In this document: in pieces, positions 1-6,735 of the stretch
How positions within the stretch are numbered: the first letter of the stretch is position 1
Layout: each line of letters opens with the position of its first letter
From: Clostridiaceae bacterium
GTDB taxonomy: Bacteria; Bacillota; Clostridia; Oscillospirales; Acutalibacteraceae
NCBI GenBank assembly: GCA_016296885.1
Contig: JAEDHT010000045.1
Span: 1 to 12,081, forward strand
DNA: 12,081 nucleotides
Reading direction: 5' to 3'
The notes under the pieces: generated by a model
Seen by the model: the letters and a program-made list of their open reading frames with translations, nothing else
Database searches by the model: none
Told to the model about the DNA's origin: nothing
Position numbers and translations under genes: made by a program

Positions 1-345
1 GCATATTAAATCAACTTATTATATTACAAAGGTGTCCTATCGTCAAGGCGAAAGGAACAAACGGATTTGACCGATTTGTGAATTTTTTGCCGAAAAAGCC
101 CCCGACTCGTCCCTCCTCCCATGCATGCACCGTCTGGCGGCAAGGACTGCCTCCCTGTCTTTCGCAGAACTGCCCTCCTTGCAAAAAAGGCAGGCATCAG
201 GTAAAATCGACTACGGGTATTTCTATGTAAAGCCGCTGCCTCCCGCCCTGCACGGTCAAGGGGCACGGCGCACCTTAAAAATTCCACTTTCCGCAGACAA
301 AATTCTCGGCTGAAGGGGTGTCTCTTCGGCGCGGATTCCTGTAAT
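1..345. other. GC-rich flank without a convincing gene
   Basis: No gene is supported here. A plus-strand frame from 125 to 313 has no ribosome binding site and no recognisable motif. The long open minus-strand frame running back from about 563 is antisense to the regulator gene and is typical of GC-rich DNA. Base composition matches the downstream regulator (373-1155) rather than the rest of the window, so this stretch probably belongs to the same GC-rich segment and serves as its upstream region. Confidence 0.5.
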
Positions 346-372
346 GTGATCTTGAAAGGAGGGGCAAAAACG

Positions 373-1155
373 ATGCAACCTGAAAAAATCGGCGATTTTC
401 TTGCCTCGCTCAGAAAAAGCAAAGGTTTCACCCAGCAGGAGGTGGCCGAGCAGCTCAATTTATCCAACAAAACCATCAGCAAATGGGAATCCGGCGCAGG
501 TTTGCCGGATGTGTCCGTCCTGCCGGCGCTTGCCGAGCTGTACGGGGTTTCGGTGGACGACATTCTGGCCGGGCAGCGGTTAAAAAGAGATGTGGCCCCA
601 CACGATACGCCGGAGCGCTGGGACTACTACACGCTCCGCTCACGGATAAAGCTGGACATCGCTTTTCTTGTGGCGCTGACATTAACGCTCATCAATCTTC
701 TCATCTGTGCCGGCGATGCCGACCTTTTCACCGCCTGGCAGCACCCTGTCGGCATCCTGTTGTGCCTGATGGTCATGGCCATCGGCATGATCCTTGCCAC
801 ATACCCATTGCGCCAGGTACCGCAAGCCTATCGGACACAAATCACCCACCGTATTGCCGTATACCTGCTGCTTCTTGTTTCCGCGGATTTGGTCAGCGTC
901 TTTTCCATTCTCGCCCGGTATCTTTCCCTGCATCTTGGGACAGCCGTATTTCTCTATGACCTTCATTGTGCGGCCGCTATACTGATCGGCTTGCTGTGGC
1001 GGCTGACGGAGCGCAAATACGGCCCCTTGCTGACAGGCAGCAGGCGTAAGGTATTCTTTGCCGGTACGGTGCTGCTTTTCCTGTCGGATGCCCCGGCGGA
1101 CATCTTCTGTAGCCCAAGTATCATGCAGAATCTCAAAAATCGTCGAGTACATTAA
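373..1155 (+). CDS. XRE-family regulator with membrane domain, 3' end replaced
   Basis: The predicted 260-residue protein has an N-terminal XRE-type helix-turn-helix at residues 6-60 (core FTQQEVAEQL, then NKTISKWESG), ending in the common VSVDDILAG pattern. A membrane part follows, with hydrophobic segments near 94-113, 126-144, 161-181 and 188-209, and a fifth starting at 227. It should be a membrane-tethered or signal-sensing DNA-binding repressor; its target is unknown. The start at 373 is preferred because AAGGAGGGG lies just upstream; an in-frame GTG at 346 lacks such a site. The fifth segment breaks off near residue 240, and the last ~19 codons are antisense to a sigma-factor fragment (1099-1236). 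The native C-terminus has therefore been lost at a recombination join. GC content is much higher than in the genes to the right. The helix-turn-helix call is firm; activity of the truncated protein is doubtful. Confidence 0.8.
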   Translation: MQPEKIGDFLASLRKSKGFTQQEVAEQLNLSNKTISKWESGAGLPDVSVLPALAELYGVSVDDILAGQRLKRDVAPHDTPERWDYYTLRSRIKLDIAFLVALTLTLINLLICAGDADLFTAWQHPVGILLCLMVMAIGMILATYPLRQVPQAYRTQITHRIAVYLLLLVSADLVSVFSILARYLSLHLGTAVFLYDLHCAAAILIGLLWRLTERKYGPLLTGSRRKVFFAGTVLLFLSDAPADIFCSPSIMQNLKNRRVH

Positions 1156-1236
1156 ACGTTGGTACTGAACGAATAACTGTGACATTAATTCGCGATCGTC
1201 ACTATCTTCTATAGCGAGTATACATATGGGTATCAC
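1099..1236 (-). pseudogene. 5' fragment of an ECF-type RNA polymerase sigma factor
   Basis: Reading leftwards from a GTG at 1236, about 46 codons look like the start of a small ECF-type sigma factor. The region-2 core reads LFVQYQRLMYSTIFEILHD and then WATEDV, where family members continue into the conserved (V/I)Q(E/D) helix. GAGGG lies seven bases before the GTG. The GTG overlaps the TGA of the regulator in front of it (GTGA), so the two were translationally coupled. At about 1099 the similarity stops abruptly at the GC-rich segment, and everything beyond is antisense to the XRE membrane regulator. Regions 2.4 and 4 are missing, so it cannot act as a sigma factor. Confidence 0.6.
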
Positions 1237-1608
1237 GTGTTTTCCCTCATCTTATATTGGTTAATAGCCATTCCAAATTTCATATCTCGGAGAACAAGGA
1301 GCAGCGCCTCGCGCCGATCAACTGACAGTTTTTTATGTCAGACACTATACCTCCGATTGTTTTCCCCGCGACGAATTCTTCATTAAAGATATTGGGCGAA
1401 ATGCTCTGATCCGTACGTCCCAATAGGTAGTCTGTAGTAGCATCAAAATAATCGGCTAAACAGATCAGTTTTTCCACATCCGGAAAATGCATGTTGTTTT
1501 CATAATTTGAAATAGTCCCGGCAGTTACAAAAAAATTTTCGCTAGCTGATCTTGAGTCAAATGCCTGTCCTGACGCAGCTCTGCAAGTAATTCTCCAAAA
1601 TTGGCCAT
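1233..1608 (-). pseudogene. XRE regulator with two one-base slips in A/T runs
   Basis: From the ATG at 1608 (GGGGTG just upstream) the protein begins MANFGELLAELRQDRHLTQD, a normal XRE helix-turn-helix. It then hits a stop after LAKIF. Adding one T to the seven-T run there restores VTAGTISNYENN, then LADYFDATTDYLLGRTD. A second break lies in a six-A run after IVSDIK: one more A restores KLSVDRREALLLVLRD and an end at 1233 that overlaps the GTG of the sigma fragment by four bases. Both lesions are single-base losses in homopolymers, so a sequencing or assembly error is a real alternative to decay. The repaired length of about 125 residues suits a regulator paired with an ECF sigma factor. Confidence 0.72.
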
Positions 1609-1712
1609 ATTTGACACCCCAGTTAAATTATAAAAAGTATTATAGTTTATCCGGAATGAAAATTAGTTAAATCAATAGATTTTTCATAGTTTTCGAGGAA
1701 ATATATCACATA

Positions 1713-1741
1713 TTGTTAGTTTAATTAAAATATTGTATAAT
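1713..1741 (+). promoter_or_regulatory. sigma-A type promoter of the sigma/anti-sigma operon
   Basis: TTGTTA at 1713-1718 (four of six consensus bases) is followed, after exactly 17 bases, by a perfect TATAAT at 1736-1741. It lies 78 bases before the ATG of the ECF sigma gene, in an AT-rich divergent spacer shared with the minus-strand regulator. No second copy of an ECF-type promoter motif could be recognised by eye, so autoregulation is possible but not shown. Confidence 0.65.
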
Positions 1742-1818
1742 ATTATAACAGATAAACTTGTGTTGCGTTACCAGTTTAAGTGGTGTCTACTATTCAAACA
1801 GAAATAGAGGTACATTGT

Positions 1819-2370
1819 ATGTCCAGGAAAGAATACAAGGATGGGATCTCAGCCGAGAAACTCTTTATGCATTCTCTGTATAATGAATTTATCGGTTTAA
1901 TGGTTATGACCGCAAAAAAATACGAATCTGATCCAGATGAAGTTGATGACATAATCCAGGATAGTTTATTAAAACTAATACCGAAAATTAGTATTTTGCA
2001 AGGGTTGGAGCGTTGCATATTGGCAGCCTACATTGTCTCTACAGTCAGGAATACCGCTATAAACCACGTCAAAAAGAAACATATTACTATGAAGCATCAT
2101 GTAAAAGAAGAAATATCTGATATCCCCGAAGATGCATTACCGCTGGACGAGTTATTAATTTTACGAGAGAAGAAGAATTGTCTAATGCAAATATGGGCAA
2201 TTTTGCCCGAAGATGACAGAATCTTACTTGAAGGTAAATATATTTTAGGGTACACCGATACAGACCTCGCAAATGAACTAAAAATTAACCCGAATAGTAT
2301 CAGAATGAAGTTAACAAGAGCGCGAAGAAAAGCATTTAATCTTATGACCAATATAGAAGGAGATCGTTAA
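1819..2370 (+). CDS. ECF-type RNA polymerase sigma factor
   Basis: The 183-residue protein has sigma region 2 near residues 17-85 (FIGLMVMTAKKY, then DPDEVDDIIQDSLLKL, the core-polymerase-binding helix). Region 4 lies near 125-175 (ILPEDDRILLEGKYILGYTD, then LANELKINPNSIRMKLTRAR), a helix-turn-helix for the -35 element. A TTG/GTG-type extension back to 1780 is possible, but the ATG at 1819 fits the family better; its ribosome site (AGAGG) is weak. The next gene, a membrane anti-sigma-like protein, starts two bases after the stop, the usual pairing in which a membrane partner holds the sigma factor inactive until a signal arrives. Family assignment is firm; the signal and regulon are unknown. 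Confidence 0.9.
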   Translation: MSRKEYKDGISAEKLFMHSLYNEFIGLMVMTAKKYESDPDEVDDIIQDSLLKLIPKISILQGLERCILAAYIVSTVRNTAINHVKKKHITMKHHVKEEISDIPEDALPLDELLILREKKNCLMQIWAILPEDDRILLEGKYILGYTDTDLANELKINPNSIRMKLTRARRKAFNLMTNIEGDR

Positions 2371-2371
2371 A

Positions 2372-3109
2372 ATGACCAGAAGAGAGTTTTTGCAAGAGCG
2401 CTATGAAGATGCGCTGTTTGCTCTTCTTATGGATGATGTAGCGACAGCCGAAGGCGAAAAAGCTATTGCCGAAAATGAAAACCTAAATAACAATTCGAAT
2501 ATTTCGATTTCCGCAGATCTGCAGCAAAAATGCAGAAAAACAATTAACAGAAGTTTTTCAAGCAAAAGAATGCACAACACATCGCGCGTATTTTCTAAGG
2601 TTGTGACGCGGATTGCAGTTATTGCATTAATCGGTACACTCCTATTTACTACTGCGTTTGCCGCTTCACCTTCTTTCCGAACCAAAACATTGAATTTTAT
2701 GATTGAGGTATTTGATGAAGGCACTGCATTTCGCGCTACCGGAGAACAGTTGGATACTTCAAACATCGAAATAACAACCAACTGGTTACCCGATGGCTTC
2801 TCATTAGCAGACGAGCTCCAAAATACTGCTGTAACATGGAAACAATATCAGTCCCAAGCCGGCCAACTATTAGAAATAAATGTTCGCAAATTAAGCGAAG
2901 GTGATGCTACGGCCTTTGATACCGAAGATGCCAAAACGGAAGGAATTACCATTCATGGCTATACGGCTATGAAAATCACAAAAAATAATTGTGTTCAGAT
3001 TATATGGACGCAAGAGGATTTAGGAGTGGTTGTAGAAATATTCGGAGAAAATGTTGAGGATGATATCACTATATGTTTTGCCGAGAACATCTCCATATTG
3101 CCAAAATAA
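2372..3109 (+). CDS. Anti-sigma-like membrane protein, DUF4367 type
   Basis: The 245-residue protein has a cytoplasmic N-terminal part of about 78 residues with charged helical sequence (FLQERYEDALFALLMDD), one membrane segment at 79-98 and an extracellular C-terminal domain. The outer domain (NWLPDGFSLADE, then GYTAMKITKNNCVQIIWTQE) resembles DUF4367 domains, common in clostridial anti-sigma proteins encoded after ECF sigma genes. GAAGGAG precedes the ATG by about nine bases and overlaps the end of the sigma gene. The likely role is to bind the 1819-2370 sigma factor through the inner domain and release it on an external cue. The pairing is inferred from order and topology; no zinc-binding HxxxCxxC motif is present, so it is not a classical ZAS anti-sigma. 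Confidence 0.72.
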   Translation: MTRREFLQERYEDALFALLMDDVATAEGEKAIAENENLNNNSNISISADLQQKCRKTINRSFSSKRMHNTSRVFSKVVTRIAVIALIGTLLFTTAFAASPSFRTKTLNFMIEVFDEGTAFRATGEQLDTSNIEITTNWLPDGFSLADELQNTAVTWKQYQSQAGQLLEINVRKLSEGDATAFDTEDAKTEGITIHGYTAMKITKNNCVQIIWTQEDLGVVVEIFGENVEDDITICFAENISILPK

Positions 3110-3195
3110 GAAATTATAAATTATTTGTTTCGTTTTTTCTGAACGGTGTTTTCTTCTACGGGCATGTCCCCAATAATACTTAGGAGGAAATATCT

Positions 3196-3606
3196 ATGAA
3201 AAGAAAAACAATTCGGAGTTTTTGCGCCATTCTATCCATCATTTGCATTTTGTCGCTGCTGCCGATCCAGGCAATCGCCGCGCAAATGCCAACAGATTCA
3301 CCCCAATATACCGGTATCTCTACCATAAGTGCAAATCTTGATATCAGTACGAGCGGATATGCAACCTGCTCTGGAGCCACTAGAGGTAACACCGGATACA
3401 CGGTTGAATTAGTTGTTCAGCTCAAGCAGGATGGCACTACAATTAAGACTTGGCGGGAATCCGGAACTGGCTACCACAATATCAGTGAAGGATACTATGT
3501 TACAAAAGGACATAATTATCAGGTGGTAACAACTGTAAATGTCAGAAACTCGGCAGGAACACTCGTTAGCACTCCCTCTATTTCCACGAGTTTGAAATCA
3601 TATTAA
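3196..3606 (+). CDS. Small secreted protein of unknown function
   Basis: The 136-residue protein has a clear signal peptide: basic MKRKTIR, a hydrophobic run to about residue 27 and a likely Ala-X-Ala cleavage near AIAAQ (28/29). The mature part is rich in Ser, Thr, Gly and Tyr with alternating beta-type sequence (ISANLDISTSGYATCSGATR, then YTVELVVQLKQDGTTIKTW), ending in NSAGTLVSTPSISTS. This resembles small beta-sandwich secreted proteins that recur in Clostridia, possibly the DUF6147 type, but I cannot confirm the family. The start is fixed by TAGGAGG. It is the third gene after the sigma/anti-sigma pair and ends at a strong terminator, so it may be an output or a sensed product of that switch. 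Confidence 0.75.
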   Translation: MKRKTIRSFCAILSIICILSLLPIQAIAAQMPTDSPQYTGISTISANLDISTSGYATCSGATRGNTGYTVELVVQLKQDGTTIKTWRESGTGYHNISEGYYVTKGHNYQVVTTVNVRNSAGTLVSTPSISTSLKSY

Positions 3607-3643
3607 GAACTGTCTTCATAGCAATTATTTGGTCCCAATTATT

Positions 3644-3688
3644 AAGAGGAACTAACACTGTCTAGTCAGATGTTAGTTCCTCTTTTTT
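3644..3688 (+). terminator. Rho-independent terminator of the sigma operon
   Basis: A perfect 14-bp stem (3644-3657 with 3671-3684, arm AAGAGGAACTAACA) encloses a 13-base loop, and six T follow from 3683. It lies 38 bases after the secreted-protein stop and separates the sigma operon from the accessory region. Confidence 0.93.
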
Positions 3689-3723
3689 ACTATATACGAC
3701 AGATTTGTGTTGCATTTTTAGGC

Positions 3724-3752
3724 TTTAACTGTATTTATAGATAAGGTACAAT
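3724..3752 (+). promoter_or_regulatory. Possible promoter ahead of the IS256 fragment
   Basis: TTTAAC and TACAAT are separated by 17 bases, about 100 bases before the transposase start. The -10 matches well and the -35 poorly (three of six), so this is only a candidate. Confidence 0.3.
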
Positions 3753-3852
3753 AAGTTGCGCAAATTGAAAAAGAGATAAAGATAGACATGGTTTGCAGGC
3801 TCTGTTAGAATGAAGTTACCACACAAACATTCAGAAAAGGAGACAGCAAACC

Positions 3853-4036
3853 ATGTCCGAGAAGATTGTACAACTGAACGAAGAAGTAATCAAGGGGCAA
3901 TTGAAAGAATTGGTCCGAGGCAGCGTAGAGGAAACGCTGAACGAGCTGCCGGAGCAGGAAGCAGAGAAACTGACCCAGGCGGCCCGCTGCGAACGAAATG
4001 AGGCCCGCCAGGGCTACCGCAGCGGCCATTTCAAAA
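3853..4036 (+). mobile_element. IS256-family transposase, N-terminal fragment
   Basis: About 61 codons from the ATG at 3853 (AAAGGAGA upstream) read like the N-terminus of IS256/Mutator-type transposases: MSEKIVQLNEEVI, then LVRGSVEETLNE, EAEKLTQAARCERNE and RQGYRSGHF. The full family protein is near 400 residues, so the DDE catalytic part is absent. The frame runs on for 14 unrelated codons to a stop at 4080, because at about 4028-4037 the sequence passes without a gap into the tail of a bacteriocin-like precursor read in another frame. The left end of the element probably lies near 3790; no right end or matching inverted repeat was found. This is a dead insertion or a deletion scar. Confidence 0.75.
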
Positions 4037-4132
4037 CTCGAACAAGTTACTGTAGGATATTGGGTAGCCAAATTTGCTGATAAATTTGATCGTGGCGGAG
4101 AAGATGGTTGGATCGAGTATTATGGCTTTTGA
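4028..4132 (+). pseudogene. Precursor remnant A: C-terminal tail only
   Basis: Read in the frame that stops at 4130-4132, about 34 codons end VGYWVAKFADKFDRGGEDG, then WIEYYGF. This matches the tail of the intact precursor at 6861-7301 (IGGLIANAMDRGDRGGYDG, then YVEVYGMYK) in the Gly-x-x-x-Ala spacing, the DRGG.DG core and the aromatic end. No leader, start codon or ribosome site remains; the front has been replaced by the IS256 fragment. It is followed 64 bases later by the membrane protein gene at 4197. Confidence 0.6.
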
Positions 4133-4196
4133 TAGCAGCGAACAGATTTAAAGAAACAGGAAAAGCTCTAAAAAATGAGTGAAAGAAGGAGGAAGT

Positions 4197-4856
4197 ATGC
4201 GCCATAAAGAAAAGAATGAACGGCTTGTTTTGGTTCCATTTGCGATTTCCAATATTCCGCTATTATACAAATGGATATCCGAATTAGCTGAAAAACATTG
4301 GTCCGTCAAGGGGGCCGGACTTGGATGGGTCTCTTTGCAGCGCTCGCAGACTCAATCATCACAGTATTTTCTTAGAGATCGCGGTGACGGAGGCGTAGAT
4401 CCCAGCCAAGCGGTATTATCGGAGATGGAGAGCAGCGGATGGGAATATATTGGCCGTTTCAAAAGAATTCAGATATTTTCAAAAGAAGCTGAAACAGGCT
4501 CGGATCTTATTCCTGAATACAAATTGAGCAGTGATTGCAGGAAAAAACCGCTGATATTATATATCATATTATTTTCCCTTTTACTGCTCCTATTCTTTGC
4601 TTTGCTGTATATATGCCGAAGGGAAAACCTGCCATATGACATGAGTATTCCTGCTATTGTGTGGTCAGCAATTGTTTTGCTGCATGTTCTTGCCATCATT
4701 GTCTCGCTGGTAATTGTTTTGCAGATGGGCCCAAAAGGTGAAAACAATCAATCTCTTTATAAAACCATCAGGATAATAGGTGTAATCGACCATTATCTGC
4801 GTGTAACAATTATTTCGCTCTTTGTGATACCATTGCTTCTTTCCTTTTTCATCTGA
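4197..4856 (+). CDS. DUF2812-like membrane protein
   Basis: The 219-residue protein has a soluble N-terminal half with the pattern of DUF2812 proteins: KWISELAEKHWSVKG, a region of alternating hydrophobic residues, then LSEMESSGWEYIGRFKRIQI followed by FSKEAE. Membrane segments lie near 119-140, 151-176 and 202-218. AAGGAGG sits five bases before the ATG at 4197; an upstream in-frame GTG at 4179 has no site. DUF2812 proteins have no established biochemical role and often accompany regulators. Here it follows precursor remnant A and may have been its immunity or accessory gene, but that is inferred from position only. Confidence 0.68.
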   Translation: MRHKEKNERLVLVPFAISNIPLLYKWISELAEKHWSVKGAGLGWVSLQRSQTQSSQYFLRDRGDGGVDPSQAVLSEMESSGWEYIGRFKRIQIFSKEAETGSDLIPEYKLSSDCRKKPLILYIILFSLLLLLFFALLYICRRENLPYDMSIPAIVWSAIVLLHVLAIIVSLVIVLQMGPKGENNQSLYKTIRIIGVIDHYLRVTIISLFVIPLLLSFFI

Positions 4857-4910
4857 ATAAAACCTTATCGAGGTCGGGTCGCTGGCCTCCCGTCGTAAGG
4901 AGGTATCTCC

Positions 4911-5405
4911 ATGAAAGAAAACCGTTCTAAAAATAAATCTTTCTCTGTCAAGGGATGGATAGTGGGTATTATTACTGCGAATATTTTGGGCATACTTACT
5001 TGGCTACTTCCTATGCTATGTAAAAATTGGCTGCTATCCATATCTTTGGAAGATTTCTATGCAAAATACACAGCGACATTTATGTTTTGTGCCACAATGC
5101 CGCTTGCCCAAAGTATTATACTGTTGTACAACTCAAATCGAAAAAAGGGCATCTCTATTAGTCGCGGCATAAAAGCAGATATATGGATGATTTTAATCGT
5201 CAATATTTTCGCCTTCTTGTCTATAACTATATCCCACGCTGTCATTGATTCTAACAGCGAGATTATGAGTGAACGCTATCAGCAATGGGGTGAATTTATT
5301 ATTCATTACGGCGGCATTTATGTGGCTGCCATGCTGCTCTCTTTGCTGTTTGGTATTGCGGCCATACGCCGCTTTAAGAAAGACGATGGGGCAAGCCATG
5401 GATAA
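4911..5405 (+). CDS. Four-segment membrane protein, candidate immunity protein
   Basis: The 164-residue protein has hydrophobic segments near 15-36, 53-73, 91-111 and 130-152 with basic cytoplasmic ends (KENRSKNKSF at the start, RRFKKDD at the end). AAGGAGGT lies seven bases before the ATG. I do not recognise a named family. Its stop overlaps by eight bases the first possible start (5398) of precursor remnant B, and it lies 54 bases after the DUF2812 gene, so it may be part of the same transcript. The topology suits bacteriocin self-protection or a permease-like role. Function unproven. Confidence 0.6.
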   Translation: MKENRSKNKSFSVKGWIVGIITANILGILTWLLPMLCKNWLLSISLEDFYAKYTATFMFCATMPLAQSIILLYNSNRKKGISISRGIKADIWMILIVNIFAFLSITISHAVIDSNSEIMSERYQQWGEFIIHYGGIYVAAMLLSLLFGIAAIRRFKKDDGASHG

Positions 5406-5544
5406 AGAGAGCACTGTGGCTGCGATGATTCGGAAGGGTGTAGAAGCTACGGGGGCCTGGACAATCGGCAGCTTGTTAGCCCACGCGATGGACGCAAATG
5501 ACAGAGGAGGGTACGATGGTATTGTTGCGTGGTATTCCTATTGA
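5398..5544 (+). pseudogene. Precursor remnant B: hydrophobic core end and tail
   Basis: About 48 codons carry ESTVAAMIRKGVEATGAWTI and GSLLAHAMDANDRGGYDG, then IVAWYSY. The last 30 or so match the tail of the intact 6861-7301 precursor (IGGLIANAMDRGDRGGYDG). ATGs at 5386 and 5398 are in frame, but neither has a ribosome site or a GG leader, so this is a leaderless stump. The codons for the DRGGYDG motif contain GAGGAGGG and then ATG at 5516, so the motif itself supplies the ribosome site and start of the next gene. Confidence 0.62.
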
Positions 5545-5908
5545 CGAAGCACTTTTGACTTATATTGGAACATTGCCTGATCTGATTAGGTACTATTTAA
5601 TAGACGGTTTTTTATTTTTAGTAGGAATCCATTATTGGAAAGATTTTTTCAGAGAGTATGGAGCGGAGAGGATAACCGAAGATTCCGTGAGGCAGAAGTG
5701 GAATTCTGTTCGGAAATGGAGCAGTATACTGTGTGGCCTCGCATATTTTCTCCTTATGTTCTGTGTAATTTCCGATAACCCGGCAGAAAAGGTTGTGGAG
5801 TTCCGCATTCTTGTCGCAATTTTGCTGCTTGGTTACACGATCCGAAGTGCAAATAACTATTGGGCCTGTCGGACATTTTTCCCCAAAAAACATCGTGCAG
5901 AGAAATAG
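5516..5908 (+). CDS. Membrane protein overlapping remnant B, candidate immunity protein
   Basis: The 130-residue protein has hydrophobic stretches near 23-40, 67-85 and 94-112 and many basic residues between (KWNSVRKW, RTFFPKKHR). The start at 5516 is chosen because GAGGAGGG ends four bases before it; this site lies inside the coding sequence of remnant B, overlapping it by 29 bases. The final codons (HRAEK) and stop lie in the left edge of the 160-bp repeat starting at 5889, so the native C-terminus may have been altered when the repeat arrived. No named family was recognised; the immunity role is inferred from overlap and topology. Confidence 0.55.
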   Translation: MVLLRGIPIDEALLTYIGTLPDLIRYYLIDGFLFLVGIHYWKDFFREYGAERITEDSVRQKWNSVRKWSSILCGLAYFLLMFCVISDNPAEKVVEFRILVAILLLGYTIRSANNYWACRTFFPKKHRAEK

Positions 5909-6048
5909 AACGTGTCCGAAAGAATGATTCTGTCCATGCGAGGCGATTTCTTTCATGTGCTCTCCCCCCCCTCTCGGTGCATACCGCACTGAGTGGGGAG
6001 CGCTAAGATAACACCTTCCACGAAAATCCAATGAAAGAGCCAAATCCA
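5889..6048 (+). repeat. 160-bp repeat R, copy 1
   Basis: This block recurs at 10614-10771 with about four substitutions and a two-base difference in a C run (eight versus six C), roughly 96% identity. It contains a GC-rich hairpin (C-rich arm ending TCGGTGC, loop ATACC, arm GCACTGA followed by a G run). The two-base difference shifts any reading frame, which argues against protein coding. In both copies it ends at CCAAATCCA, directly before a scrap of a peptidase-type ABC transporter. Confidence 0.9.
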
Positions 6049-6185
6049 TGTTGATTATCGCCCACCGTTTGACGACGGTTAAAAACTGCGACCAGATCAT
6101 TGTGTTGGATCATGGCGAGATGTGCTCCCGCGAGATAATTATCCGCAGGACGGCGATATCACTATGTACAATGCCGCTATTTTGA
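6048..6185 (+). pseudogene. 3' scrap of an ABC transporter ATPase domain
   Basis: The first 25 codons read LIIAHRLTTVKNCDQIIVLD followed by HGEM. This is the H-loop region (switch histidine in AHRLTT) of an ABC exporter nucleotide-binding domain. The usual continuation (V..G.H.EL) is missing: from about 6122 the frame passes into unrelated sequence and stops at 6183-6185. Walker A, signature motif and Walker B are absent. It begins at the very edge of repeat R copy 1. The likely parent is a C39-peptidase bacteriocin exporter like those whose N-termini remain at 10774 and 11612. Confidence 0.72.
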
Positions 6186-6294
6186 AAATGTTAACCTTGG
6201 TTACGCAATTGCTTCTATTGCAGACCGCTGTGATGGCTGCAGCGACGGCTATATCACTTGGACTGGATGGGGCGGTTACGGAAACTACTGCTAA
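6175..6294 (+). pseudogene. Precursor remnant C: Cys-containing tail
   Basis: In the frame ending TAA at 6292-6294, about 39 codons read VNLGYAIASIADRCDGCSDG, then YITWTGWGGYGNYC. The pattern Gly-x-x-x-Ala, ADRCDG..DG and an aromatic Gly-rich end parallels remnant F (ADRCDGSLDG, then WYGWGK) and the intact 6861 precursor. It has four Cys (two around the Asp/Gly motif, one terminal, one upstream), which could form disulfides. No leader or start survives; the sequence joins the ABC scrap upstream. The immunity-type gene at 6316 follows 21 bases later. Confidence 0.58.
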
Positions 6295-6315
6295 TTACTT
6301 TGCTTGGAGTGTAAA

Positions 6316-6735
6316 ATGAAAAAAGAAAGGTTTGGGCTATATTGTACCCCGTTGCTTGCGGCAACATTTGCTGTTTCATTTTTGGTCGCACTTATAATCG
6401 ATTCGACTTTTTGGGATTCGCCCTCAAGATATAACCCGTGGATATGTATCGGAATATCCTGTGTTGCAGACATCTTTATTTATCTATACTCTAACCTGCA
6501 TAGGCAACAAATGATGCTTCGAATCGTAATAAGTTTTACTGTATTTTTGGGGGTACAAGCTATTCTTGCCCTATTGCCAATCTATTACACAAATTGTCCT
6601 AATTGGGTATTGCTCCCTATTTACTTTGCTTTCATACTCTATGGACTGTTAGATTTCTTTTCCCTCCGCAAAAAACCTGATGCATCTTTGTTGACCTTAA
6701 ACTATGGACACCGTGCGCACGGCGGTGTCCAATGA
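6316..6735 (+). CDS. ~140-residue four-segment membrane protein, immunity-like family copy 1
   Basis: The 139-residue protein has hydrophobic segments near 10-29, 41-58, 67-88 and 97-115. Shared features with 8806-9228 and the broken 9730-10155 copy are a short basic start, a TP near residue 11, a segment containing (A/I)DI.I (here VADIFIYLYS) and a last segment ending YG..DF. GGAG lies six bases before the ATG. The final ~15 codons run into a GC hairpin and the DEDEMSY repeat, and probably replace the original end. It follows precursor remnant C, as its relatives follow remnants H and F, which supports a self-immunity role. That role is inferred; no named family was recognised. Confidence 0.65.
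   Translation: MKKERFGLYCTPLLAATFAVSFLVALIIDSTFWDSPSRYNPWICIGISCVADIFIYLYSNLHRQQMMLRIVISFTVFLGVQAILALLPIYYTNCPNWVLLPIYFAFILYGLLDFFSLRKKPDASLLTLNYGHRAHGGVQ
6706..6730. repeat. GC-rich hairpin, loop TGCGCACGG
   Basis: Arms GGACACCG and CGGTGTCC (8 bp) enclose TGCGCACGG. A hairpin with almost the same loop (TGCGTACGG) but different arms lies at 8535-8561, at a comparable place before another copy of the DEDEMSY tail repeat. It has no T run, so it is not a standard terminator. Confidence 0.6.

Noticed and set aside
24..563. Long open minus-strand frame of 179 codons
   Set aside because: It is antisense to the XRE regulator over much of its length, has no ribosome site and no domain pattern; GC-rich DNA often keeps such frames open.
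682..1098. Minus-strand continuation of the sigma fragment to 682
   Set aside because: Beyond about 1099 the sequence no longer resembles a sigma factor and is simply antisense to the membrane regulator.
5889..6048. Minus-strand coding frame inside repeat R
   Set aside because: The two copies differ by two bases in a C run, which shifts the frame; the translations diverge, so coding is not conserved.
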